A DNA stretch of 64,000 nt from Pogonophryne albipinna (GCA_028583405.1 CM053252.1:40755197-40819196), one strand, 5' to 3'. Counted from the first letter of the stretch, positions 54,126-64,000 are shown. Program-made: numbers and translations. The notes: generated by a model from the sequence alone, not told the origin.

Positions 54126-56288
54126 ACTTCCCTTCGGTCTGTCTCTCAGCCCGCGAGTGTTTGTACGGTGTACGGAAGCCGCGATAGCCGCGTTAAGACA
54201 ACAGGGTATTCGCCTGGCAACTTATCTGAGGATTGGCTCCTTCTAGCACAGTCGGAGCAAGAGGCTATTACGCAGACGAATGTCCTCGTAAAACACCTGC
54301 TCGACCTGGGTTTCGTAATAAACACAGAAAAGAGCATGTTGTCCCCAGCCCAGACTGTACTCTTACATGAGGGAGTTTCAGCGCTGGGTAGCTGCCCTCA
54401 GACTGGACCCCGCGCGTCATGGCGCGCGGAGAGTGATGGTCACTATGAAATGCGTAATGGCACTGCGCCACTGGCTACACCCGACTTTTCTAGTACGGGG
54501 CGTGCCTATGGGTGCTGTCCTATCGCGGAAGGTGGTCACCACAGACGCATGTCTGACGGGCTGGGGGGTATATACGAAGGTCGACCTGTGAGGGGTCTCT
54601 GGAGCAGAGACCTCCAACGGTCACACATAAATGATCTGGAGCTTTTAGCGGTGTTCCTCACCCTGAAACGCTTTCTGCCTTTTCTCAGAGGACATCATGT
54701 CCTCGTGAGGACAGACAACACGACCACAATATCGTATATAAACCGCCAAGGGGGTTTGCGTTCTCTCCAGTTTCACATGCTGGCACGCAAACTGATCTTA
54801 TGGAGCTGCGGACGTCTCCTCTCTCTGAGAGCGACGCACGTACCAGGAGTGATGAACCTCGGGGCAGATCTGCTGTCCAGAGGTGCACCACTATATGCAG
54901 ACTGGACTCTACATCCAATAATTGTGAGTCAGCTGTGGGTGCGTTACGGCCGGGCCGCGGTGGATCTGTTCGCATCGAAAGAAAATGCTCAATGTCAGCT
55001 GTTCTTTTCAATGCGCGATTTAAACGCACCGTTAGGCGTGGACGCGCTCGCGCACGTTTGGCCTCCGGTCCTTCTGTACGCGTTCCCACCCCTGGCTCCG
55101 ATACCCCTAACTCTGGCCAGAGTGAGAGAACAACGCCACACACTTATCCTGATAGCTCCGCACTGGCCTGCAATGTACTGGCTGGCGGAGATATATCAGC
55201 TGCTGTGCGGGCAGCCGTGGCAGCTCCCACTACGCAGGGACATATACTGTCTCAGGCGGGGGGGTGATTTTTCACCCACACCCAGAGCGCTTGGCACTAT
55301 GGGCCTGGCCCGTGAGTGGTACAATCTGAATACAGTGGGGCTCCCTCAGAAGGTGATAAACACTATTCAGAGTGCAAGAGCTTCCTCCACCAGGTCTCTC
55401 TATGACTGTAAGTGGAGGGTGTTTGAGGAGTGGTGCCTTAAAAAAGGACACATCTCTTTTCAATGTCCTGTTGGGGTGCTTTTATCATTTTTACAGGACT
55501 TAATTGATAAACACAGAGCTTTCTCTACGATCAAAGTGTACCTGGCTGCTATTGCTGCATGCCATGTGGGCTTTGAGGGAAAGACGGCTAGCCAACATCC
55601 TTTGGTCTGCCGTTTTATGAAAGGGGCTCGCAGGCTCCTCCCTGTTTCCAGGTCACTGGTGCCCTTATGGGACTTGGCAGTGGTTTTAGATGGGCTCACT
55701 CGACCTCCATTTGAACCCCTGGAAGAAGCTGACATGAAACACCTGTCACTGAAGACAGTGCTGTTACTGGCTCTGGCATCTGCCAAGCGAGTCAGTGACA
55801 TTCATGCGCTCTCTGTACATCCTTCATGCACTCAGTTTCCCCCTGGGCAAACGAGAGTGTTGCTGAAGCCCAACCCTGCCTTTATACCTAAGGTGGTTGG
55901 CTCATGTACCCCCATTGACATTGTGGCATTTCCTCCGCCGCTGTGTTCCTCTGAGGAACAGCGGCCAAATTTGCTGTGTCCAGTTCGTGCTTTACGCACC
56001 TATATGGACAGGTCAAAGAGTTTCGTTGTAATGACCAACTCTTTATATCCTGGGCTAACCCTCAGAAGGGCAAGCCTGTTACCAGGCAACGGCTCTCCCA
56101 CTGGATTGTGGAAGCGATTGCTCTGGCTTATACGAGTCAGGGTTTGCAGGCACCAACGGGCCTGCGTGCTCATTCTACTCGTGGACTGGCTACATCCTGG
56201 GCTTTGTTCAAGGGTGTTTCCATCCAAGACATTTGTGCAGCAGCGAGCTGGTCCTCGCCGCTCACTTTTGTCCGCTTTTACAGGCTAG
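54126..56288 (+). pseudogene. DIRS C-terminal RT, RNase H and tyrosine recombinase
   Basis: Continues the RT after the LINE insertion (LPFGLSLSPRV at 54129-54161). The catalytic YxDD-type box near 54215-54235 is altered and reached through a frameshift, so the polymerase is inactive. RNase H follows (VLVRTDNTTTISYIN near 54700, then HVPGVMNLGADLLSRG). From about 55350 comes a tyrosine recombinase: N-terminal SAM-like region (STRSLYDCKWRVFEEWC) and the first catalytic arginine in ASAKRVSDIHALS (about 55780). A frameshift near 56012 moves the end into another frame. Confidence 0.85.
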
Positions 56289-56356
56289 ATGTCTCTGCTC
56301 CAAGTGTGGCCCGCGCAGTGCTGGGCCCCGTGTTGAGACAGGGTTCTACCTGTTAA
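56013..56356 (+). pseudogene. DIRS tyrosine recombinase C-terminal part, shifted frame
   Basis: Encodes the H-x-x-R box within GLRAHSTRGLATSW and the probable catalytic tyrosine in FVRFYRLDV, ending at a TAA at 56354. These are the second catalytic arginine and the nucleophile of the recombinase. They are out of frame with the upstream part, so the enzyme is broken. Confidence 0.85.
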
Positions 56357-56416
56357 GTTCTGGTGGTTTTGGTGATTTTCGAGATAAGCATGTCTAGCAA
56401 TACGGGAGTTTCAATA

Positions 56417-56754
56417 TCCCATAGTGAGACATCGAACGGAGTGTTATGAATGAGAACTATAGGTTACTTACGTAACCCCAGTTCAGAGTAACATGAAGTG
56501 AGATGTCTCACCAGACGGCCCTTCTTGCTAAGGCGAAGCGAGAAGAGGTGCTTATTTTGAATGAGGCTGCGTCGTAGCGCAAGCTACTTAAAGGGTGGGT
56601 GGATTCCCTGACGTTGACGTCAAGATCACCAGCCAATCAGGATTGGCGTAATGAGATTGATGCTTCTGTTTGCATACGCGTTGAGGTGCATCCCATAATG
56701 AAACATCTCACTTCATGTTACTCTGAGAACTGGGGTTACGTAAGTAACCTATAG
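56417..56754 (+). repeat. DIRS internal complementary region and right terminal repeat
   Basis: 56417-56515 holds CCCATAGTGAGACATCGAAC to GTTATGAATGAGAACT, complementary to the left end, immediately followed by ATAGGTTACTTACGTAACC, complementary to the right end. 56536-56754 is the inverted right terminal repeat, ending GGTTACGTAAGTAACCTATA. Confidence 0.85.
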
Positions 56755-57135
56755 ATTTGTTTCGCTAGCAGCAGTGAAGATAGAGCCTCAGAACCTGAAG
56801 TCTTCGACTCTTCTGAAGAAGAAGAATACAAAGACAACAACAAGGATCCATTTGGACATGGGTAAGTGTAAATATTACAGTAATAGTGTACTGGCAATGT
56901 GTGGGGAATACCGCGAAAATGAACAATAGGTTTATTGATATATATTTTTTATCGATAGTCATGAACTTTTTCTTGGGACAAAATAGACTCTCCATTAGCA
57001 AACGTTTAATCTGTGTTAACGTTATTTTGGAGTGTAAAAGTGAGATTACATGTGTAGATGATTAAATTAATCATGTATTCGTCCCACAACGGAGACATTT
57101 ACAGTGACATGTTTTTGCCATTGATTATTTTATCA

Positions 57136-57472
<337 letters not shown>

Positions 57473-57667
57473 TCCCAAACTTTCTTTTTATGTGTGCATT
57501 GTTATTTGTGCTTGAGCAACATTTTACTTGAACTTTATTTCAATGAAATTAGTAGTAATTATTGTCCTACATTTTAATTTGTTTTACAGAGATGTTTCAC
57601 AGCTGCCTGGGCCTAGTGGCCCACAGGCGGAGTTTATCCAGCAGCCAGAACATCCATCTGTGCCGGC

Positions 57668-58466
57668 TAGGGATGTCCCGATCACCTTTTTTTGCTCCCG
57701 ATCCGATTCCGATCATTTGATTTTGACAATCTGCCGATACCGATTTTTTCCGATCTTTATGCAATGCATTAAGAAGAAAAATAAGGTAACAGATAACGGC
57801 TGGTCATCCAATGCGATGAATTCAGCTATCTTGGCTGTTATTTGTTTGGCCTTTTCACTGTTCTGGGGCAGTTTCTCTTTCCTTTTAAAAGTCTCTGAAA
57901 GTGTCGGTTGTTTCAGTGCCGTTACCTGAGTGGCCGCTGTGTACTCGTCGTGTTGGTGTTTGTTTCTCAGGTGGCGTATTAGATTGGTCGCGTTGAACGT
58001 AGCTCTGTTCTTTCCACCACGCGGAACCTCCTTCTTGCAAACATTGCATCTGGCTGTTACACTGCCTTCGCTTTCAATATTATAATACTTCCAAACTCCT
58101 GACATTTTCTCTGTCCCGAGTCACCAGCTGAACGTAGCCTCTCGTTAGCTTACTGCTACTATTAGACACTGCGCGCCCACTCTGTTGCCAGCTTTGAGAG
58201 AAATAAGCAACCAGGTCTGAAAACAAGCCCAAAAGAAGCAACACATACATGATGTTGTGTAATTTTAAACCAAAACTAAGGGCTCAGGATGACTTTAAGA
58301 CGTGAACATGGTCATTTTTGTTTTGTAACATTAAATAAAATACAAACATTTTATATAAAAACATTTTTTTTTAAAATCCCGATCCCCGATTTTTTTCTTC
58401 CGATCTTTTGAAAATCACGTGATCGGCTCCGATCCCCGATCACGTGATCGGATCGGGACATCTCTA
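57668..58466. mobile_element. hAT element with BED zinc finger and 8-bp target duplication
   Basis: Flanked by GTGCCGGC at 57660-57667 and 58467-58474. Ends TAGGGATGTCCCGATCA and, inverted at the right, TAGAGATGTCCCGATCC; subterminal CCGAT-type motifs on both sides. It is 799 bp, and its minus strand carries only the DNA-binding N-terminus of a transposase. A truncated second copy occupies 63281-63840. Confidence 0.92.
57713..58105 (-). pseudogene. BED-zinc-finger N-terminus of a hAT transposase
   Basis: Begins MSGVWKYYNIESEGSVTARC, then CNVCKKEVPRGG and LIRHLRNKHQHDEY: a BED finger with C-x2-C and H-x4-H spacing. The finger binds the element's ends in ZBED-type hAT transposases. After about 110 residues (SETFKRKEKLPQNSEKAKQI, then IAEFIALDDQPLSV) the frame runs into the right-hand subterminal region; the catalytic DDE and dimerisation domains are deleted. 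A finger-only protein could in principle compete with full transposase for binding, but expression is unknown. Confidence 0.8.
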
Positions 58467-58927
58467 GTGCCGGCCCCCAGGTCAAGATCTACTGTGGCTC
58501 AAGGGCCTTCACCAGAGCCATCAACACAAAGGACCAGCAGACCAGCATCACTACAGCTGCCTCCACCTCCAACTGCGGCTGCCACCAGGTCTAGATACAC
58601 CTCAGCACAAAGGCTCCACCACAGCCATCACCTTCAATCCAGACAGCAAGGAGGTCTCGTGGAGGTCTCGTATAGCACTTGTACACCCCACCTACACAGC
58701 AGCCCATGCACCATAACCCCCACCTACACAGCAGCCAGACCCACTGTCTTGGAAGACAGACAAAGACCTTGACACTGTCTTGACATTTATACTGAATAGT
58801 TGTTTGAAAGTTCTGATGTTCAATATTGTAAATAGTTAGATTTTCCAGTTTCTTATATTTATATAAATATTTGTTTGAAAAAAACATATTGATAATAAAT
58901 TGTTGGTTGAAAAAAAAGGTTGAAAGC

Positions 58928-59689
58928 TGTTGGGGTACACAGGACCTAGTCCGTACTCCGCGCAGATCGTTTGGATATGGCCAGAGCAGGGTCTGGCCCG
59001 ATGTTCCCGGTGAACCGTTCTTTTCTGGAGAGCAGAGGCAATAGTCTAGAAATAGTCAAACAGTCAAACACCACTGGACTTCGTACTCCGATTTGGTTCT
59101 GATATTACTTTGGTACTTTAATCACAGTTCAGCAAATACATTCAATTTGATACAATACCACAAAGCGCTTTGGGGACTCCTTCTTGAGGTCTCACCGTGA
59201 CAGGTCCGTCAGAGTAAGATCCCAGTTAAAGAGAGCCCCGAGTTATAGAAACATCCTGTTCTTTATAATTTTTGCTGTGAAGCCCCCACCTTTGGTGCTC
59301 TCTCTTGGTGTAATGCTGTGAAGCCCCCACCTTTGGTGCTCTCTCTTGGTGTAATGCTGTGAAGCCCCCACCTTTGGTGCTCTCTCTTGGTGTAATCTGC
59401 CTTTGCTGCCCAGACTTCGCTCACAAGACTGTCCTTGGGAAACGTTGCGCCTGCTTGGTTCTCACAAGACTTTGTGTGAGAACAAATGAGTTCTGCAACC
59501 TTGTTGCATTTCAGTTTGGACAGAACAGAATGCATCTGTTCTTAATCTGGTTGACTCATCGTTGTTGTTGCACACAGTATTCACACAGTATATTTCCACT
59601 GAGGCTTTCTCAATGATTGCAGCATTATATTTTAGCTTGTTTTACTATATCTTTACTTCTGTTACTTTTGCCTTATCAATAAACCATCA
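58928..59689 (-). repeat. 3' long terminal repeat of the endogenous retrovirus
   Basis: 762 bp, TG at one end and CA at the other. Its first 63 bp on the + strand (58928-58990) recur at 63219-63281. In element orientation U3 holds three 41-bp repeats (59274-59396), then a TATA-like TTATAAAG (about 59261-59268). A variant polyadenylation signal ATTAAA lies near 59117. Confidence 0.88.
59274..59396 (-). promoter_or_regulatory. three perfect 41-bp direct repeats in U3
   Basis: Unit starts GCTGTGAAGCCCCCACCTTT on the + strand and ends TCTTGGTGTAAT; copies at 59274, 59315 and 59356. They lie just upstream of the TATA-like box in LTR orientation, the usual place of retroviral enhancer repeats. Which factors bind is unknown. 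Confidence 0.85.
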
Positions 59690-59703
59690 ATCCCCCTTTT
59701 GCC
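59690..59703 (-). other. polypurine tract
   Basis: On the minus strand GGGCAAAAGGGGGAT directly precedes the 3' LTR. This is the plus-strand primer site of retroviruses and fixes the LTR edge at 59689. Confidence 0.75.
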
Positions 59704-59826
59704 CCATTCCATAGATTGGGGCAATAACAACAATGTATGCAAGCGAAGCAATAGTTCAGTGCAGTAATTTCAGTATGCTTTAAATCATTTAGTCTATACA
59801 GTTTCTTAGCTGATGTTTTATGGTTC

Positions 59827-60360
59827 TCATGCGTCCATGTCGTCGCTTTGCCATGGGATGTACGGCGGGGAGGAGGGAACTAATGGGAAGAAAGCGTCAT
59901 ATTTGGAGCAGTTGTCGGCCGGATTGTCTTTCATCATTACTTCCCACACACAGTCGGGTTCTATGGGGGCAGCGACTATTTTGAGAAGGGGTCTAGCCCC
60001 CATACACACGAGACAGTCGTCTCCTGTGTCGATTGCTGCCTGCTGGGCCATTAGCAGCCAGTTGTTACTGGTCACTGAATGTCCCGAGACCCCGGTTGCC
60101 GCTTGGAACTCTTTGTCTACTGTCCAGTCTTCAGTTGAATGAATTACCACCCCCTTTTGTACTGTAGTGTCATCCGCAAGTGGTTTAGGTATTTTGCTAG
60201 ATATGCAAGCGAAAAGGGGAAACTGGGGGTCGTTCTCGTTAGAATGGGCCCATAAGTAGAAAAGCGCGCAAGTGACTGTGGGGTCTCTTACTGAATCTGG
60301 GGCTGCTGTTAGATTTAATTTGAGGGACAAGCCGGCGGAGGATTTGGACAGTGTGATTGT
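59827..60360 (-). pseudogene. endogenous retrovirus env, downstream surface fragment
   Basis: A minus-strand frame of about 167 codons rich in W and C (for example CALFYLWAHSN and DDCLVCMGARP), read as further surface-protein sequence after a frameshift near 60320-60360. Its apparent start is a TTG codon, so it is not an independent gene. It stops at 59827 with no fusion peptide or transmembrane segment before the polypurine tract. Assignment to env rests mainly on position and composition. Confidence 0.55.
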
Positions 60361-60848
60361 TTCCTAAGTGCTATTGCTGGTCCTGTTGACCACGACCTCC
60401 AGTCCGCCCCTGTTTCTCCAACCAGGTCTTTCCATTCGTCACCTATGGTTATGTACCATTGATACCCGTTGCCCCAACTTCTACCATTTTGGCCATGGTT
60501 ATTTGTTAGACTTGAGTACGGGATTAGACTAGTTGTGCTTGATTTTTCAGGTATACACAGTATAAGGGAAACACGTTTAAGTGAAGCTTTTTGGTCGCAT
60601 TTTGTGAAATTTACTGTGTACACCGTGGCACGTGTTTGTGAAACATCACGTTTTGTACGGGTCTTACTGGAGTGATTTTGTGGTGTGGGGTTTGGTGGTG
60701 AAGTGACATTTCTTGGTGTGTTGTCTTTGATCTCTCTGGGTCGTTCTCCAAGTAGTATCACTAGGATTCCCATCATGATTACCCCCATTAGGGCCAGAGC
60801 GAGGTATGCAAGCTGAGAGCTAGGGCTCCCCCTTTTGCCTTTTGCCAT
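60315..60848 (-). pseudogene. endogenous retrovirus env N-terminal fragment
   Basis: From the ATG at 60848 the product begins MAKGKRGSPSS and has one hydrophobic segment (about residues 14-37, ALALMGVIMMGILVILLG), then a basic RTKR that resembles a furin site, then a W-rich ectodomain-like region. It ends early at 60315. The long hydrophobic leader followed by RTKR is unusual. Position after the integrase end supports env; no sequence match was tested. Confidence 0.55.
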
Positions 60849-60978
60849 TGTCTTTTTCAAAGTCTTAGTCCTGTGTGTCAGTTTAAATGGATCTCTTACT
60901 GTGGTGGGTGTATGTAATGCGTGTGGTGTACCGCCTGCTCAGGGGGTGCGGTCCCTTGTCGTGCCTCCTTGCCGGCTG

Positions 60979-62469
60979 TTATCTCCTAGGCTGTGGATGG
61001 GCCCCTCCGTTGTCCTCAGTGGGGTCCTGGGTCGGGGTGCCTTCTGCTGACCGGATGTGGAGGTCCTCTAGGTCGATAGCCGTGTCTTCAAGGGTCCTGG
61101 TTGGAGTTGGTGCCGCCACACATCGGGACCAGTGGTACCACGTGTCTCCTTTTCCTTCTAGTCGCACAGCGTGGTCTGTTCTCTGGGTTACCTTGTGGGG
61201 TCCGGTGAAGCGTGGGGCACACCACTTGGGTTTGACCGTCTTCAGTCGGATGTACTCCACGTCTCTGCCACCCTCAGCTTCTTCGGTATGTCCCTTGGCT
61301 CGTGTTTCTGTGGATTCGTCAGCGAACTCTGCAACAAGGCATTTTAGTTGTTTATAATAGTCTTCATGCCCTACTCGTTCATAGAGTTCTTTGGAAACCG
61401 TGGTTCCTGCCCCTGGGCCAGGAAACTGGTGTCCATGGGTCATCTCATATGGAGAGAAACCTGTGGTTCTGCAAATGGTGCTACGAATCACCAGTAAGAC
61501 CAATGGTAGCGCCTCTAACCAGTTCAGCCCTGTTTCTTCCATAGTTTTGGCAAGTTTCTGTTTCATGTTCTGGTTCATCCTTTCTACCTTTCCCTGTGAC
61601 TGTGGGTGGTACACTGCCACGAATTTGTGGGTCAGGCCTAGAGAAGCTTCTACGGTGGCTAGGTCATGATTTCTGAAGTGTTTAGGGTATGGTGTGTCTG
61701 TCCACCTAGGTTTGCCCTGGCCATACGACGGCGTCTGGTTTGGGGTGGAGGTGGCTCTAGCTTCCTGGGGTGGGGATGTTGGCGTTAGTTTAACCTTTCC
61801 CTGTATTTGATAGAAGTTTTCTCCTACTCCCCCTGTGCTTGGTCCTGGAGGGGGTGTTTTGATCGGGGAAAGTGTGGCCTGAATAAAAGGATTATTCGGA
61901 CTATATGGGGGCGGCGAAAACGGGCCGTCGCTGGGGAGTTCGGGATATAATCTGTTTTGGACGGCTGCGCCTGTGGCTGTTGGGGGAGTTACTATGATTT
62001 GGTCTGGCCTGGGTGCTGCTTCTGTAAGAGGTGCTTGTAGGGTGGGCCCTGGTGTTCCGCTATTTGTTACTGTTCCTGCGGCTGAGATGAGAACATGGCA
62101 AGTCCTTACTAGTCCCTCTAATCTATCTCGCGTATATTGGTGTCCTTTTCTCCCGAACATCCCACACTTTGTGGAATTATGTCTTTTTAGTTGTTCCTCT
62201 ATGTTTTTCTTTCCTTTTTCAAACATTTCCGCTGGACTTTTTCCTCTTATTGACTTCCCTTGTGCATCCACGTGATTCTGCCTGTATGCCGTCAAGATAC
62301 CATTATCTGACAAATTGTGGTACACTCGTGCCACCTTTTTCTCCCATTTATTCCAATCCTCTTCCTTCAGATGTTTTCGTCCTTCCTCTATCCATTTTTT
62401 CCATATAACCCCACGGGCTGCTGGAACCAAGAAGCCCTGCTTCCTTTCTCTCTCAAATTCACCTTCCAT
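60979..62469 (-). pseudogene. gag-integrase fusion frame of the endogenous retrovirus
   Basis: One uninterrupted frame of 496 codons from the ATG at 62469. Residues 1 to about 110 are charged and matrix-like (W- and K-rich), followed by a proline-rich region with the late-domain motif FSPPPYSPN (PPPY, near residue 190). At about residue 250 it passes without a stop into the integrase: the last part of the catalytic core including YHPQSQGKVERMN, whose glutamate is the third residue of the DDE triad, then the C-terminal domain (GPHKVTQRTDH, DTWYHWSRC). The two catalytic aspartates and all of CA, NC, PR and RT are missing, so a deletion has joined gag to pol in frame. The real gag start may lie upstream. 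Confidence 0.75.
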
Positions 62470-62527
62470 TTTTCCTTTCTTTCTACTTCTCCTATGGTCG
62501 CTAGTGTCTTTCCTAGTCTGATACCTC

Positions 62528-62860
62528 CTGGCTGCTAATGACTGTTATTAGGCTGACGCTTTATCTTAGTAACTAGTGTCACTCCACTAGGTTTACACTG
62601 CTCTGGGTAACTGATACGGTGATCAGGTTTACACCTTCTGGCTGCTAATGACTGTTATTAGGCTGACGCTTTATCTTAGTAACTAGTGTCACTCCACTAG
62701 GTTTATACTGCTCTGGGTAACTGATACGGTGATCAGGTTTACACCATCCTGGCTGCTAATGACTGTTATTAGGCTGACGCTTTATCTTAGTAACTAGTGT
62801 CACTCCACTAGGTTTATACTGCTCTGGGTAACTGATACGGCGATCAGGTTTACACCATCC
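62528..62860 (-). repeat. three 110-bp direct repeats in the retroviral leader
   Basis: Units start GCTGCTAATGACTGTTATTA at 62531, 62641 and 62752 and differ by only a few bases. They lie between the primer-binding site and the gag start, where packaging or translation signals of retroviruses are found. Function not known. Confidence 0.9.
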
Positions 62861-63197
62861 CTTGGACTACGGCGAGTCCTTATAAATTACGGGTTCCACC
62901 CGCTTCTTCTCCCACAAATTTGTTATGCAGTTGCTGAACTTCAAAATAGTTTTTTATCTGTTTTTCTGGTTTGTTTTATTCGTTTGGTTTATACATTCGT
63001 CTTATTTTATCCCGTAGCACAACTCTAAAATTTTGTAATATGTCAATCACACCATTTAGCTGTAACAGGTAGGTGCTTACCTTGGTTCTGTGTCCTACCC
63101 GGGTTTAGCTGTGTTTTGGGGATTTTTGATAAGCCGAAGTTTTTTATTCCGTCCACTCTCAGAAGGTCACCGGTGTCCAGTTCCTCCTGCTCTGACC

Positions 63198-63215
63198 ATC
63201 ACGTCGGGGTCACCA
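63198..63215 (-). other. primer-binding site, tRNA-Trp
   Basis: Minus strand TGGTGACCCCGACGTGAT, 18 nt complementary to the 3' end of vertebrate tRNA-Trp (recalled as ATCACGTCGGGGTCACCA). It lies three bases inside the 5' LTR remnant edge, as expected. Confidence 0.85.
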
Positions 63216-63218
63216 AGC

Positions 63219-63281
63219 TGTTGGGGTACACAGGACCTAGTCCGTACTCCGCGCAGATCGTTTGGATATGGCCAGAGCAGG
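63219..63281 (-). repeat. 5' LTR remnant, 63 bp
   Basis: Identical by eye to 58928-58990, the U5 end of the LTR. The rest of the LTR is replaced at 63281 by sequence matching 57907 onward. Confidence 0.88.
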
Positions 63282-64000
63282 TTGTTTCAGTGCCGTTACC
63301 TGAGTGGCCGCTGTGTACTCGTCGTGTTGGTGTTTGTTTCTCAGGTGGCGTATTAGATTGGTCGCGTTGAACGTAGCTCTGTTCTTTCCACCACGCGGAA
63401 CCTCCTTCTTGCAAACATTGCATCTGGCTGTTACACTGCCTTCGCTTTCAATATTATAATACTTCCAAACTCCTGACATTTTCTCTGTCCCGAGTCACCA
63501 GCTGAACGTAGCCTCTCGTTAGCTTACTGCTACTATTAGACACTGCGCGCCCACTCTGTTGCCAGCTTTGAGAGAAATAAGCAACCAGGTCTGAAAACAA
63601 GCCCAAAAGAAGCAACACATACATGATGTTGTGTAATTTTAAACCAAAACTAAGGGCTCAGGATGACTTTAAGACGTGAACATGGTCATTTTTGTTTTGT
63701 AACATTAAATAAAATACAAACATTTTATATAAAAACATTTTTTTTTTAAATCCCGATCCCCGATTTTTTTCTTCCGATCTTTTGAAAATCACGTGATCGG
63801 CTCCGATCCCCGATCACGTGATCGGATCGGGACATCTCTAGTGCCGGCCCCCAGGTCAAGATCTACTGTGGCTCAAGGGCCTTCACCAGAGCCATCAACA
63901 CAAAGGACCAGCAGACCAGCATCACTACAGCTGCCTCCACCTCCAACTGCGGCTGCCACCAGGTCTAGATACACCTCAGCACAAAGGCTCCACCACAGCC
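63281..64000. repeat. second copy of the 57907-58626 segment
   Basis: 720 bp matching 57907-58626 at a constant offset of 5374 bp, with minor changes in a T/A run. It includes most of the BED-finger frame (63281-63479 on the minus strand), the hAT right end, its target duplication and the start of the proline-rich exon. It continues off the window. Confidence 0.95.

Larger units (their letters stand above)
51191..56754 (+). mobile_element. DIRS-like tyrosine-recombinase retrotransposon
   Basis: Structure: left inverted terminal repeat about 51191-51380, gag-like and RT frames, RNase H, tyrosine recombinase, an internal complementary region (about 56417-56515) and right inverted repeat (about 56536-56754). 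The internal region joins complements of the two outer termini, the diagnostic DIRS arrangement for circular replication. It lies inside the gene of the piggyBac-like element. TTCGCTAG occurs on both sides of the insertion, although DIRS elements are thought not to make target duplications. Frameshifts and an insertion show that it is defective. Confidence 0.88.
58928..63281 (-). mobile_element. endogenous retrovirus, internally deleted, minus strand
   Basis: In element orientation (right to left): 63-bp remnant of the 5' LTR, tRNA-Trp primer-binding site, leader with three 110-bp repeats, gag N-terminus fused to the integrase C-terminus, env remnants, polypurine tract and a full 3' LTR. Capsid, protease, reverse transcriptase, RNase H, most of integrase and the transmembrane part of env are absent. 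The integrase tail is of the gammaretrovirus/epsilonretrovirus type. It cannot be autonomous. Confidence 0.88.

Noticed and set aside
54800..55267. 155-codon plus frame and 152-codon minus frame over the RNase H region
   Set aside because: Shadows of the DIRS frame; arginine-rich composition from GC-rich codons.

Overview
This window is genomic DNA of a teleost fish. It contains a vertebrate multi-exon gene with short exons, very many CA/TG microsatellites, and fish-type transposons: several hAT elements with 8-bp target duplications, a TTAA-flanked element, a tRNA-derived SINE, a DIRS-type tyrosine-recombinase retrotransposon and a tRNA-Trp-primed endogenous retrovirus. No species can be named from the sequence alone.

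The only confident host gene is alpha-actinin-4 (actn4) on the + strand. Exon 2 starts at 21585 and the stop codon ends at 45699. The first coding exon is not found in the window, so 1-21584 is most likely intron 1; it holds minisatellites, microsatellites and transposon remnants. The exons give 2574 nt of reading frame (857 codons plus stop) when one copy of each alternative exon is used. Two alternative exon pairs are present. Exons 8a and 8b lie in the actin-binding domain and differ at three residues. Exons 19a and 19b lie in EF-hand 1; 19a keeps and 19b loses a calcium-binding residue. A 2.6-kb minisatellite of about 104 copies of 25 bp fills most of the intron between 19a and 19b. Exon 3 follows about 322 nt of pure TG repeat.

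From about 47.6 kb to the end the sequence is a nest of mobile DNA. It contains a decayed Harbinger-like element (47661-48977), a 141-bp inverted-repeat hairpin (49527-50073), and a piggyBac-like left end with TTAA (50763). That element's small acidic/proline-rich gene has been interrupted by a DIRS-like element (51191-56754), itself hit by a LINE fragment, and by a BED-zinc-finger hAT element (57668-58466). Next comes an internally deleted endogenous retrovirus on the minus strand (58928-63281). It has a complete 3' LTR, polypurine tract, env remnants, an uninterrupted gag-integrase fusion frame, leader repeats, a tRNA-Trp primer-binding site and only 63 bp of 5' LTR. At 63281 the sequence returns to the hAT/piggyBac-like segment seen at 57907, giving a direct repeat with a 5374-bp offset.

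The signals most worth following are the splicing architecture of actn4 (adenine-free TG tract before exon 3; minisatellite and 183-nt AG-free zone between exons 19a and 19b) and the rearranged retrovirus/hAT/piggyBac-like cluster.
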